The notes below the pieces were generated by a model. The model saw only the letters and a list, made by a program, of their open reading frames with translations. It had not been told where the DNA came from and made no database searches. Source: Schizophyllum amplum (lineage: Eukaryota > Basidiomycota > Agaricomycetes > Agaricales > Schizophyllaceae). Taken from it: a stretch of 64,000 nucleotides of DNA. Shown here one piece after another: positions 44,584 through 56,762 of the stretch (the stretch's first letter is position 1; the number at the start of each line of letters is the position of its first letter). The position numbers were made by a program, and so were the translations under genes. The DNA lies in the NCBI GenBank assembly GCA_007026445.1, contig VDMD01000001.1:2046001-2110000 (forward strand). The letters are read 5' to 3'.

Positions 44584-47500
44584 ATGTTTGGTGGTTCCGG
44601 CGCAAACCCGTACGACGACGTCGTCAACAAGGCGACGGACGAGAACCTGACCGGCGAGAACTGGGAGATCCTCCTCAATCTCTGCGACAAGGTATCAGAA
44701 GAAGGTCAAGAGGGCGCGCGCAATGCGCTCGCTGCACTCCTCAAACGTCTTGTCCATCGCAACCCCAATGTGCAGCTCTACGCGCTCTCCGCTGCGGAGG
44801 CGCTATCCAAGAACTGCGGCATAGAGGTCAATCGAGAGATCGCGAGCCGAGCCTGGACGCAAGGCATGGAGAAGGTCATCACCGACAGGAACACCCACGA
44901 CAAGGTCCGCAAGCGTGCACTGGGTCTCATCGCGCAGTGGACGGCGGAGTTCCAGAACGACGAGACGCTGGGCATAATGGAGGACTGCTACCACTCCTTG
45001 GAAGCAAAGAGTATGTAACCTGCACTAGCAGTGGGGCTACCACTGATCTATGCAGACTACAAGTTCGAGACACCCAGCGAGCCGCCACCGCCAGCAGTCG
45101 ATGACGAGATCAGGAGAAGGGAAGAGGAGGAGCTGCAACGCGTTCTCGAGATGAGTATGCAAGATCGTGGTGGTCGGAACACTTGGGGTGCGTGCCTGTC
45201 GTCTGTCTACTTCTGTATGGCATGTTAACATCCACCCAGCGGAATACGGCGCCAATGGTGATACTGCTGGGTCGTCCAGCAGCGGAGGTGGCTACAGTGG
45301 TGGCTATGCGCCGGCCGCAGCACCAGCGACAGCTGTCGTCAATGCTGCACATCCAGCAACCTACTCTGCGCCCCAATCGGCCTCGTCATATACGGCAGCC
45401 TCGCCGGCGCCTTATTCGGCCGCAACGCCCACGTATACACCCTCGACCCCATCGATGATCAGCGGGGCCTCGACAACATCGCCGGCGACGCCCATACCCA
45501 CAGGCAGTACTATTGTGACTAGGGTGAGGGCATTGTATACCTTCGAGCCGACCGAGCCCGGAGAACTGGCCTTTGAGAAGGGGGACATAATCAAGGTAGG
45601 ATTAGCTGCCATCCCCGCTCGCCTCATACTGAGCTTCGACTCAGGTCGTCGACCGAGGGTACAAAGATTGGTGGCGGGGTCAATCAAAGGGTCGAACTGT
45701 ACGTATTTGGATATTGCGTGTGGTACTCGCGCGATAACTCAAACGAATACACAGGGCATCTTCCCCGTGAATTATGTGGAGCCTTTGCCGGAGCCTTCTG
45801 CAGCGGAGCTTGCTCGCGAAGCTGAGGCAGAGGCTGCTGTGTTTGCGCAAGCTGTCAATGTTGACCGCCTGCTGAACATGCTCAAGTCCCTGGATCCCTC
45901 GCGCGACAACCTGGCGGACAATGAGGAGATACAGGTAAGCGATCGCATGGTCTGAACCCGCAGCAAATGCTGACAATTATTCTCAGGAGCTGTATCATGC
46001 CTGCATGTCGCTTCGGCCCAAGATAGTGAAGCTCATCGACAAGTATAGCCAGAAGCGAGGTATGTGTTACCGCCTTCTCCAGTAGACAGTCCCTCACTTC
46101 AACTATCTTCACAAGCCGACCTGGTTTCGATGAATGAGACCTTTGTCCGTGCTCGGACCATATTCGACCGAATGATGGAAGACAGCTTACAACGTAATGG
46201 TGGGTCGACCTCATATATAAGATGATCCATCTGCTAACGAACCCAGTATATGACCCGTCCACCTACCGCGTGCCCAGTGCCGCTCCTTACGGCCAGCGCC
46301 CCGATGCATCGTATGGGCCTCCCCGTCCCGACTCCCGGGGCACCGCTCAGTTTGCTGGTTATCCCCAACAAGCTGCATATCAGCAGCCAGGATATCCATC
46401 TCCTGCGCCATACGAAGCGTATCCGCCGCAAACCCCAGGTGGAAGCTACGCGCCACCGACTCCTGGGGCGCCGTATCCTGCGCAAGCAACACCGGCCCCA
46501 TATGGCGCGCAACAACAAGCTGCGCCCGGACCTTACGGCCCTCAGCAGCAACCTGCGCCCTACGGGTACCGGCAGCACCAGCCTGTACCGCAAGGCTATG
46601 CTGCCCAACCTGGAGGATACCCACAACAAGCAACATACCCTGGTCAGCTGGGTGGTCAGTCATATCCCCAGCAGGGTGAGCCACAGCCCCCGGCGCCGGG
46701 ACATCAGCAAAGTCCTGGTACCGCGCCTCAGCAGCCGTCGTCTGGACAAATACCACAGCAGCATCCCTCTGGCCCTATGCCTCAGCAGCAGCAACTCCAA
46801 CAGCCACCTGTAGGCCATCCAGAGCCGGTAGGCTCGCCTGTCGGCGCGCAGTCGTACGAGAATCCGATGCAATCTCAGCCGTATGGTGCTTCGCCGTACC
46901 CTGCAATGGACCAGGCCGTGTCTCCTCAGCCTCACCTCCAGCCGCAGGCCGCGACATCGCAACAGTCGCTTCCTCAGATGCAGCCCTCCGCTCAGCCGCA
47001 GCCTGAGCCGCAGCAACAGGCTGCTGTTCAGTTGCAGGCCAGCACTTACCAGCCTGCCGCACAGCAGCCGACTGCGCAGGAACAACAGCAGCAGCCCATC
47101 ACACAAGGTCCTCCCTACGTCTACGACCCGCATGCCAAGTACGCGGACCCCAACGTGCAAGCATGGGCGACCTACTACTCGCAGGGCGGTCGTGACCCTG
47201 CAGGCGCCGTATACTTCTTCAGCGTGCCCGGCGTCACAGAGGAGTTGCCGAATCCCGCGGGTGCGCCGCCGCCGTCTGGACAAGCGGCAGACAACGCATC
47301 CTCCCTGCATCGTGTGGACTCGAACAGCGGTGCTTCCGTGATAAGCGCGGGTGCGTCGACCGTGCGCGCAAACTCGATTGGCGGTGCGTCGTTCATGGGC
47401 GACACGCCCGCGGTAGCAGTGACCCATCCCACGAGCTCGAGTCCTGAGCTCGCCAACCCACACGCTCAGGCGACGGCTTCGCAGGCGGGCGTTGAGGCTG

Positions 47501-47691
47501 CGGGTCCTGCCCCGGCGGCGGGAGGTCTGCCTGCGGCAACGCCGTCTTGGGTGCTCCCGAAGCGCGCGCCCGGCAGTGGGCTGATGGGCGCAACGCACGG
47601 TGCGCCGGCGTCGCCGGGTGGTCCTGAAGGTGGTATGCATAGCATGCAGGGCCAGTTCGCCGCGATGAACGTGGGCAGTGGGGCGGCGTAG
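44584..47691 (+). CDS. hse1: ESCRT-0 subunit HSE1 (STAM-like; VHS-UIM-SH3)
   Basis: Works with Vps27 on endosomes to capture ubiquitinated cargo for the multivesicular body pathway. Domains in order: VHS (residues 1-145: NPYDDVVNKATDENLTGENW ... LYALSAAEALSKNCG), a UIM (EEEELQRVLEMSMQD), an SH3 domain (VRALYTFEPTEPGELAFEKGDII, then the intron-split VVDRGYKDWWRG and GIFPVNYVEPL), and a helical GAT-like segment that binds Vps27 (NVDRLLNMLKSLDPSRDN ... ELYHACMSLRPKIVKLIDKY). A very long Pro/Gln/Tyr-rich tail of about 480 residues follows in the last exon. Total is about 915 residues, longer than yeast HSE1 because of that tail. The ATG at 44584 (MFGGSGANPYDD) is chosen as the VHS start. Confidence 0.92.
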
Positions 47692-48369
47692 ATACCCGTC
47701 TTGATCTGAGAGAAGAGTGGACAGGGCTCGGAGACGACGCCTTATTTAAGTATCGATCTCTGTATTTATGCATAATAAGACAATAGCTCTGGACGAACCC
47801 GGCCACACCGAGATGCAACAGCAAAGTCGCATGCAGAGTCGCAGGACGCGGTTTGAAACGGTTGAGCGTACCAAACAACAACTTTGAGATCAGTTAGGCG
47901 TATGGCAACTCACTGCGATGGGACCAACAGCGCCAAGGTCTCATCCGAATTCATGAAAGTCTTCGCAAGACTTGTAAAGACGGGTGTTGCCATCTATCAA
48001 TAGTCTACGACATAGCGTGCGGTAAGCGTACAACCCTTGTAAAGGCTGATATATCGAGTCCTTGAGAAAGACGTAATCAAGAGCGAGAAGTGATGAGATA
48101 CAGTGTGGGCCTAACAGTAAAAAGACTGATAAAATGAAAGCGGGATATGAGCAGAAAACCTGGGCTCGAGAGTAACAAAGGAGGCCATAAAAGGATGCAG
48201 ATTATAGATGAAAGGGGATAAATACATGAATCCTCCGCGAAAGCCATAAACGAGTGAACCAGGGAAGTAAAGACAGGTCCATGCGCAGAAAAGGAGTGGA
48301 GGGATGCCACGAGGTGCGAGACATGGGTAGGAGACGCATAAAATAACACATAAAGAACCATACACGCCT
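47692..48369. other. convergent intergenic region, no gene seen
   Basis: 3' flanks of hse1 and the RhoGAP gene. AT-rich relative to its neighbours, with AATAAGA-like sequences near 47771. Confidence 0.5.
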
Positions 48370-51300
48370 TCAGGTTGATACCTTAAATACGAAGGGGGCA
48401 TTTTCGACAAGCCATTCGATAGTGAGTGCTTTGCCAGCCATGTCACCGAACTCGGCACTCGGGTCGGACGACCGCATCAGCGTGGCTGGGAATACTCGTC
48501 AGTCGAGCCGAAAGTATAGCCTCTCACAAACGACACTCACGACCAAAGACGACGCCGAGGTTACGCGCATTCATGAGGTTCCGTTCCGAGCGCTCGTATA
48601 CTCTGTCAATCAAGTTAATATATGTTCCGTGTTAGCACACGTCTTCTTACCTGTTCAGATGAAGCATGAGCATCCGTAGCGTAAAGTAATGAGGCGAAGG
48701 AAGGTTGTTGACGAGATCCAACAAAGCTTTATTCTTCGTCGGCACGTCCTTGATCTCGACTGCGGCAGCTACGAACTGTTCATGCAACTCGTAGGTGAGC
48801 AGGGGATTTGGAAGGGCGCGGAAGTACGACTTGAGGACCGACGTTACGCTACATATGTCGTTGAATCGATCAGAGTCGCGCAGGTCGAAAGACAAGTAAT
48901 CGCCGCGTTCAAACAGTTGAGTAATCGTCTTGCTTTGGTTGGAGCCTCCAGTCTTTCGGTAGATACCCTCGTAGTCGAGCGCCAGTGTCTCTACGGCGTC
49001 GATGCACTTTTCTACGATGACGGGTACGTGTCGGTCGACGCCAAGTCTGTTTGCGTCTGCTAAAACCTGCTCTACGAGGTCTCTGCCGAACATGGACGGC
49101 GCTAGAGATTCATAATCAGTATCGAGCTTCGTACAGTGGAGCGGACATACGAGGAGGACCGTGCGACTCTTCCCGAGCGCCGTTGGGCAGGTTGTGATTG
49201 CACGACGCCTGCACGAGGTTGAGGCAGCGCACATGTACGGCGACATTGCAAACTGGGCAGCATTTAGCAAAGGAAGTGTGGAAGAAAGATGCAACGAACT
49301 GGTGCAACGCAACTGCGATCCCCACATCTTATCCCCGCAATGGTCACAGCGAGTGAACCGCAAGATACTCAGCTGCTGGAAGTTATGGTCCTGGATGGCC
49401 TTCGTTCCCTTCCCGTCGGCACCCGGCGTCGGCAGGTCCTTGGTTTTCGACCGGAACCATTTCGCCTTGTTCGGTGTCATGTCAGGATCGACCTTGATGA
49501 CTCGCGCTAGGTTCTCCTGGCTGTCATTGCTGAGGGAGGGCGGCAGGACTATCGGGTTCATGGGCCCAGATATGACGGGCGGCGTCAACTGTTGCGTCGG
49601 CGGAGGCTTCTTGCGCAAAGATGCTGAGCGTCCGACGTTCTGCTTCTGAGGCGTTTCGGGCGGATTCTCAAGCTTGCGCGTGTACTGCGCGCTTAGCTGC
49701 GCGAGCTCCTCGTTACGAGCGTTCAGGGTGGTGGTTTCCTCGAGGAACACGTCCCGGACCGCCTTAAGCTCAGCGATCTCCCGTTGCAAGGTTTCCCGTT
49801 GCTGCGTCAATGGTACGAGGTCATGCTGGTACTGTGTCTTGATATTGTCGAGACGCATGGAAAGGGTGCGACTAAGGTTGGCAGGCGGGTCTGGGTACGA
49901 AGGACTAAAACGGACATCAGATACGCACTCATCCAGCGACGTTAGAACCGCGTACCTCTTCGCAGTGTTCAGCTCCTCCACCTCGGCTAGGGTCATGTCG
50001 CGCTGCACTTTTAACTTGGAAAGATCTTGCTCCAGGCCGGACAGCCGCTCATCCATCTCCCGAGTGACCTTCTGACGAAGTTCCTGTCGTCTACTATCTC
50101 CAGAGAGCGCCGTGAGCCGCGCCGCTTGTCCCGATAGTAGGACCCGCAACCGAGTGACCTCCGCTTCAGCCTCGCGCCTCGCCTTCAGCTCGCGGTCGTA
50201 CTCTGTCTGGGCGACGGACAGCCCGTCGATATACTGTCTGCTTGTCCGCTAAAATAGCCGTTCAGTAAGCGATAGAAAAGTGACCGATTGTATGCACCTT
50301 CTCGCTGTCAAACTTGGCTTTGAGGTCATTGAATTCGGTGGACTTGGAGTTCCAGGCCGCTACGATGGCCTCCACGAACGTCTTGTCCAGCTTGACGTCC
50401 TGAGCCTCGCGTCTTCTCGCGTCCCTCAACACGTCCTCTAACCGCTGCATGACAGCCTGCGACTGCTCCTGCCGCAGCTGCCCATTCTCAGAAAGGGAGA
50501 TGGCTATGCGCGGAGGACCTGAGGGGTCGGACAGGGAACCGCTAGGATGGCGGCCGGTAGACTCGGATATGGCGCGGGCACGCAGAGGGAGCGAAGGGTC
50601 ACTACCTCCGTTTCCAAGCGGTCTAGGATATGACGTTAGGATTCAGGTCACTCGCGATCCGCGCAATACTCACAACGAAATCCCATTCTTCAACTTGGGT
50701 CTGACATCGGCGTCATGGGCCGTGGACGGCGTCCGAGGCAGCATTGTAGAGCTTCCCGACGTTGGAGTCGTTCGCCCGTCTGTCGTCTCCGCCTGGGTGG
50801 CGGCAGCCTTTGCAAAAGCTTCCGCCTTCGAGTCGGCCTCCTTCGCGTCCGATCTCTCCGCAAGCATCGCCAGCTTCTTCTGTATATCCGCGGTGCTCAT
50901 TGACCCTGAGCCGCCTTTGCTCATCCCAGAAAAGAGCTCCGAGAAGTCGGCCGTGTTCATGGAGAAACGTATGGGCGGCAAGGCCGGCGCTATGTAGGTC
51001 GCGATGGACGTGCGCTCAACAGGGCGTGATTCGTCCATGTCATCAGAATCGTCGGGCTGAAGCGTGTCTTCCCTTCCGTTCAGCGGGCCTGCTTGCTGAT
51101 CCCGGTCCAAGCTCTTCGTCGCCCGACGGCGGTGGTTGGCACCATCGGGCTCCGCTTCCGTGTCCGTCCCGCTCTCAGCGCTTCTGGGAACGTCAGCGCG
51201 ATGGGAAGGAGATGCGGCGTGCTCCCGTCCTGCGTAGCTCCCCGAGCGCGCGCGACCTGAGGGGGATACCGGCCTTGCCCCTCGTTCGTCGAAGGATCTT

Positions 51301-52879
51301 TGCTGACGCAAGCCGTTCGTAGGCAACTGAGGATCGCCAAGTAGTTGTCGGTCGGTGCGATGGACGTCCGGTAGGGAGCGGGCAGTATCGGGCGGCTGAT
51401 GGAAAGAAGGGTATGGCGCGGCGGGGGATGACTCGATGTGTTGGAGTGGTGGTCGTTCTTGGACTACGGTCCGGTCGGGGGCATCATCAGGAGGGAGCGG
51501 TAGCGTTCGTTCGTACGGAGATGTCGGCGACGTGTGGAACTGACTCGGAGATGGACTGGGCGTACGAGAAGAACCACTATGGTCTCCTCGATTTGGCGCA
51601 TCCCGGTCGCCACCGATTGGTGGTGTCGGAGACCGAGAGCTAGTCGTCGGTCTTCCAGAGAAAGAGGCCGAGAGCGGGGATAGCGAAGGAGAGGACTGCG
51701 GAGGGCTGACGGGCATGTTAAAGTTGCTAAGACTAAGGGCCGGGTTAATCGATCGCCGCTTGTTACGCTTAGCTTCGTCGCTAGGAGCTAAGCTGCTAGC
51801 TGAGCTCTCAGACGTGAGGAAATCACGGCTCGGCTTGTTGGGGACATGGAGTGGCTTGGTTGGATAACCCGCGCGTTCCTGTTCCTTGTCAGCGAAGGCG
51901 GCATAGGCAGGCAACGCGTTCCGTTTCATCTCGCTCCGAGAGGTCTCCACTGAGGACGCCGACGCTGTACGGTGCATGGGTGGATGCTGAGGAACTGGCG
52001 GGCGATCTCCGTGGTCCTGAGGAGGGGCGACAGTTACAGCGGGTGGCGTAGCCGTGGCACTGTCGCGACGTGATAGAGGATGCGGCGAATGGGCGATGGG
52101 TGTGTTAGGCATGGATCTATCGCTGCCCGGTAGTCGCTGTCGATCAAAGGCTTCCATTGTAGGGGTAGAAGTCTTCATTCATATGTCAGCAAAGCCGAAT
52201 TCGCCAACTGGAATGGGATACGCACAGCGCTGTCCTTGTGGTACTGCCTGGCATCCCTTTCGCGCGATTTGGACGAACCGCTGCCCCCAGCTGCGCGTTC
52301 TCGCTCGGCTTTCCGCTGCGTGTGCTTCCTGATTCTGATCATGCGGTCGTTATGACAGTTCATGCAGTAAATGCCTTGACTGGTCTTGGCGAATACGAGA
52401 TCGTCGATCCTGTTCTTGCAGACCTTGCAGGTGAAGCAGTGGGCATGAAAGGAGTCGTCGCCGGTCATGATGGCCTCGTCAAGGATGGGCTGGTGGCATA
52501 GACTGCAGTTATACGAGCAGTTGGCGCAGATGGGGGAGCCGTCCGACAGAAGAAGCAGATTGGTGTCCGCAGTAACCTGGTTGTGGCATTTGGCGCATTT
52601 GAAGCAATTGACGTGAAAAAGGGATTGCCTGGGCGGGCACATTCAGCATGACGATAGGACTTGTTTGTACGTGGATCGGGGAGGAATGCGAGTTGTAAGA
52701 GAGCAGGAGACGCACCCAAACGCGACTACAAGTCCTCCCTGTTCCGTGAAAGCGGACTTGTTGCATCCTGGGCAAAGTCTGTCGTCGGAGGCCAAGTCAG
52801 CGACAAGATTGTCATGGGCGGCGGACTGATCGAGCTGAGTGGGTTGGGCGGATGTGGGGGCGTTCATCGTCGCGAGCAT
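48370..52879 (-). CDS. Rho GTPase-activating protein with two LIM domains and a C1 domain (Rga1-like)
   Basis: Likely stimulates GTP hydrolysis by Cdc42/Rho GTPases at growth sites. Order: LIM1 and LIM2 (CPGCNKSAF ... FHVNCFKCAKCH ... CSLCHQPILDEAI ... FHAHCFTCKVCKNRI) at about residues 30-150; a long Ser/Pro-rich disordered region; coiled coils (LKAKFDSEK, VTREMDERLSGLEQDLSKL); a C1 zinc domain (HNFQQLSILRFTRCDHC ... CCPVCNVAVHVRC); and a C-terminal RhoGAP domain. The latter carries the arginine-finger loop YEGIYRKTGG (Arg in GIYRKTG), LKSYFRALPNPLLTYELH and NARNLGVVFGPTLMR. About 1250 residues. The start MLATMNAPT precedes LIM1 closely; MNAPT is an alternative. The stop at 48370 follows APFVFKVST; an additional short 3' exon cannot be excluded. 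Confidence 0.88.
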
Positions 52880-54185
52880 CGTCCCGGGGGGGCGACGGTT
52901 GAGAGGGCGCTGGACGCGGTAAAGAGCGAGGAAAGGAGAGGGAAGGCGGGGGTTCGCGCTAGACGCGTCGTGGCGAATGGCGGTTTAGAACAAAAGGCGA
53001 CGTCCACACTGCCGCCGTCGTCGCGTCCGTCGTCGTCCAAATCAGAACGTGGTTGATATCACCCTCGACTATGCACGATAAACAACCGACAACAGTTTGG
53101 GTCCAAGCGGCGGTTGAACTTGAATGTTCTCTCTATGCGGATGCGTACGTATGACCTGGCGGTATTCGATTGCAACACATTATACGGTACTTATGAGTGT
53201 CTAAACGCATGGTAGGCGGAAAAGCGGGCTTGCGACGTTGTCGGAGCGTCAGCTGGTGCGAGCCAGCGGAAGGCTGAGATTCGCTTGGGCTGAGTGCCGC
53301 TGAGCTGCTCGAAGCGATGTATTCATAAGTATGATTGGGTCGAATGTCAGTCACAGGTCTAGATAGTATGGAAGACCAGCCTGCGACGACACAAGGTCGG
53401 CGTCTGCAGATCTAGTTAGACTCTGAAGTAGCGCGCAGCTGCCGCCAGCATGGCAGCCTTCTTCCTCCATATTGAGTCCGCATCACCATGAGTGTCACAA
53501 ACAGCGCTAACTTCCTCTACGCTCGCAAGATGAGCGCTGAGCCCAGGCGCGTCAGAAGAACAGGGTGGGATGGCAATGCGAAGTCAAGACTCAGAGTTGA
53601 ATCAGAACTTCGAAGTTCAAGTTGTCGAACCTCCGGGCATCGCCGTTTCCGGACCGAGAGCCGACTGGTCCGTGCGTCGCTGATGCTCTCATATATGGAC
53701 CAAGAGCGCGTCCGTGTTCCCCATCTTTGTGCTCGGGCATGTACGCTCACCAGTGAAGTTTCGACTGAGGTAGCGTCTTTTGCTGATTGCAAATTAATTT
53801 CCGACTCGTCTGGTTGCTTCGGCTTCCAGCAATTTTTGGAACCCTCCTCTTCCCTCCATTCCTTCTCTTTTCTGCCCGGTGAGGACGACGCGTCTGAGGG
53901 CTTCGGTAGATAGAATACATAGCTTGCAACGCAGTTGGTGCTATCAATCCTGTTCGAAAAGAGTCAGCAATACTCCGAAGATCGTCGGTGACTCATACGA
54001 AAGTTCTACCCTCAGTGCAACTCAGGTGGCATTCGCGGTGTGCAGTTGATGGACCGCGGTGGACCCTCGTCGAAAGTACTCTGAGATTACGACCGCCGAC
54101 CGCTAGAAACGTCTCTATGCACTCGTTTGTCGCTGTGCGCGTCGACAATGTTGAATGAATGCTATACAACTTGGTCCTAACGGTC
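52880..54185. other. 1.3-kb intergenic region, divergent upstream regions
   Basis: Separates the RhoGAP start and KTI12 start. A palindromic AACTTCGAAGTTCAAGTT cluster lies near 53607-53624, similar to the motif in the 2.5-kb transposon. No supported gene. Confidence 0.45.
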
Positions 54186-55321
54186 ATGGCCTTCATCACC
54201 ATTTCAGGATATCCATGCTCTGGCAAAAGCACAGTGGCACAAAAAGTAAAAGCGGACCTCGAACGAAGACTACAGAACACGGAGTACCACGGGCCATCCT
54301 TCCGAGTGATCGTTGCGTCGGACGAGAGCCTGAGCATCCCCCGCAGCGCATACGATGGTAAGAAACAGATCATCCCAGCAACTCAGCCCGTTCTCGCATT
54401 ACCAGCCCGCTCACGATCACAAGACAGCCGCTCAGAAAAGCCTGCCCGCGGGGCGCTCTTCACCGCCGTGCAGCGGCACATGAACCAGGACACCATCCTC
54501 ATAGTCGACGCGCCGAACTACATCAAGGGCTTCCGCTACCAGATGTACTGCGCCGCGCGCGAGAGCAAGCTTCGCGTGTGCACTGTGCGTCCTTCTCGCG
54601 CCGTTCCTCGTATGTTATCCCACCAAACTCACGTCCCGCTCGAGAAGTAGCTCTATACGGTGGCTACGCCCGATGTGTGCCGATCGCGGAATGAAGCCAG
54701 GCCAGAGAGCGAGCGCTACGCGCCTGAGACGTACGTGGTTCCTGCGATGGGCGCGCGATGAGTTGCTGACGGTGCGCATAGGTTGCAGAACATGATCGCC
54801 CGGTATGAGGAGCCGTCGTCGATGGTGCGGTGGGATTCGCCGCTGTTCACGATCACCTGGACGGATGAGACGCTGCCGATGGACCAGATCTGGGACGCGG
54901 TCACCCATGGGAATGTGAAGCCGCCCAACGCGGGCACGCAGGCGGTGTGTGGGGAGCAGCGAAATGTGAGGTCCCGGATACTGAGCTATTGCAGGTCGTG
55001 AAGGCGCCGACGTCTGCGCTGCAGGCGCTAGAGCAAACCACGACGGCGATGGTGTCTGCGATCACTGCACAGCAGGCGACGCTGGACGGCATGGGGGGTA
55101 AGGTCACGCTGCAGTTGCCGAACTCAGAGGTGAAGGTGCAGGTGATGCTGCCTTCGCGGGTGGTAACGCTGCCCGAGCTGCAGCGGATGAAGCGCCAGTT
55201 CGTCACCGTGCACAAGAAGGCGATCACGCTGGGCACGACGGAGAAGGGTGTGGTGAACTGGTCGGAGGAGAGCATCGCGAGAAAGTTTGCAACGTATCTC
55301 GAGGAGAATATAAGGCCGTGA
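54186..55321 (+). CDS. kti12: Elongator-associated ATPase KTI12
   Basis: P-loop ATPase that partners with Elongator in tRNA wobble-uridine modification. The N-terminus MAFITISGYPCSGKST holds Walker A. Following exons give RVIVASDESLSIPRSAYD, SRSEKPARGALFTAVQRHMNQDTILIVDAPNYIKGFRYQMYCAARE (Walker B-like DAPNYIKG), a VATPDVC segment, and LQNMIARYEEPSSMVRWDSPLF. The C-terminal domain reads RVVTLPELQRMKRQFVTVHKK ... FATYLEENIRP. About five exons and roughly 300 residues, the normal size. It converges with rpa43 with only 65 bp between stop codons. Confidence 0.92.
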
Positions 55322-55386
55322 ACACGGTGGGATACTAATGCAGACGGTACAATGCGAAGACGGACAACGGAAATGTGGAGGCAGGG

Positions 55387-56632
55387 TCAGTCGGACGCTT
55401 TCTTCCGTTTCTTCTTCCCTTCCTTCAGCTGTGGTGGTTCCTGCTCTGTGTCCGCCGCTGCCTGCTCTCGCTTTCGCTTCTTCTCCTTCTTGCTCTCGCC
55501 TTCCTTCTTCTTCTCCTTCTTCGCTGCCTTGGCTGCGGCCTTGTCAGCCTCCGCTTGCGCCGCCGCCGCCTGCTCGGCTTCGCGCGCCGCATCTGCTTCC
55601 CTGCCCAACCTACGCATGAGGTCTTCTGCATCGTCGTCGTCGTCCGCGATCGACTCGTCATCATCCTCAACGCGCAGAGGCGCCTGGGGCGGTTCGTGGC
55701 CGTCTTCGACGTCTTCTTCTGCAGGAGATTGTGGTAGAGCAGCATCGTGCCGGGAATCGAAGGGGTCTGGCTGAATCGAGCCAACAAGCGACAGCATTTC
55801 ATTGGCGATGGTCAACCTGTTGAATATAAGTAGATAGTCGCGCGAACTGTAAGGACACGTACCCGATCACTGTAAAGGAGAGGTATCGCGATTCGCCGGC
55901 GAGTGGTTCACGGGTAAGATGATGTACCCATCGGCCACCAGTATCACTGTCCACCGCCTTCTCGTCTTCGTCCTCGTTCGTGTCTGCAGCGGGTCCGAAC
56001 TCTGGGTCATTCTCCGCGGCACCGTACTCGAACTCCCACTGGTCTTCGGGTATATGTCGGCGAGGAATGGAGACGTTGAAGGTGCGGTGGAGGAGGAGGG
56101 ATATATGATCGGGCGAGGACAGGTTGATCCTGCCAACTGCAACTATAGTAAGTAAAGCGGACGGCATCAAATGCATGATCGGACGCACCGAGCTTCATTC
56201 CGATGTGGGGATGCCAAACCGTGGCGCTAAAGGCGATCTTGCAGACGAGAAAAGGGCACTCAGCGCGGAGTTGCGCGGCATGCGAGAGGAAATCGAGATT
56301 GGAGTGGGAGAGGACGACGCCTTGGAAGGCTGGTATGTATCTGTGAGATCGGGTGACTACGAGGACGCGACGCGACTTGTGAAGGCAGCGCACCTCATGA
56401 CCATCGAGTCGAGCATCTCGAGCGCGCCCCGCGCGGGATCCGCTGTGAACGCGGGAGGGACGGAGATGACGAGGGAAGCTCTGACGACCTGGAACTCGGA
56501 GTCGGCGGGTGCGCGCGCCTTGCCCTTGTTCTTCTTCGGCGCGTCCAAAACGGGCGCATCCTTTTTCGCCTTTTTGTGGGGGGCGGCTGGTTCTGGGGCG
56601 TGCTTGCGCTTTTTGTGGGACGCGGGGGCCAT
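55387..56632 (-). CDS. rpa43: RNA polymerase I subunit RPA43
   Basis: Stalk subunit of Pol I, counterpart of Rpb7, contacting Rrn3. Exons: a basic N-terminus (MAPASHKKRKHAPEP) leading to FQVVRASLVISVPPAF and LEMLDSMVMR; then YIPAFQGVVLSHSNLDFLSH and CPFLVCKIAFSATVWHPHIG; then GRINLSSPDHISLLLHRTFNVSIPRRHIP (the OB-fold). After it comes WVHHLTREPLAGESRYLSFTVIG. The C-terminal exon is an acidic stretch and a Lys-rich tail (AAAKAAKKEKKKEGESKKEK), as in other fungal RPA43 proteins. About 350-360 residues. The start at 56632 faces tim16 across 130 bp. Confidence 0.88.
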
Positions 56633-56762
56633 GGCGGCGGGGACGAGCAGCTGCAGCTCAGCTCAGCTCCGGCGTCCAGGTCCGGAAATTTTGGAAGTAG
56701 GCCACGTGATCGATCGCTGTCTCTGCTCTCGAGTCGACGTCCGCGTCCAGCCGCCGCCGTTC
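56633..56762. promoter_or_regulatory. 130-bp bidirectional promoter, rpa43 and tim16
   Basis: The two divergent ATGs are only 130 bp apart, so both promoters and 5' leaders share this stretch. It holds CACGTGATCGATCG (56704-56717), an E-box-like CACGTG, and a repeated CAGCTCAGCTCAGCTC motif (56653-56668). No TATA box. Confidence 0.45.
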
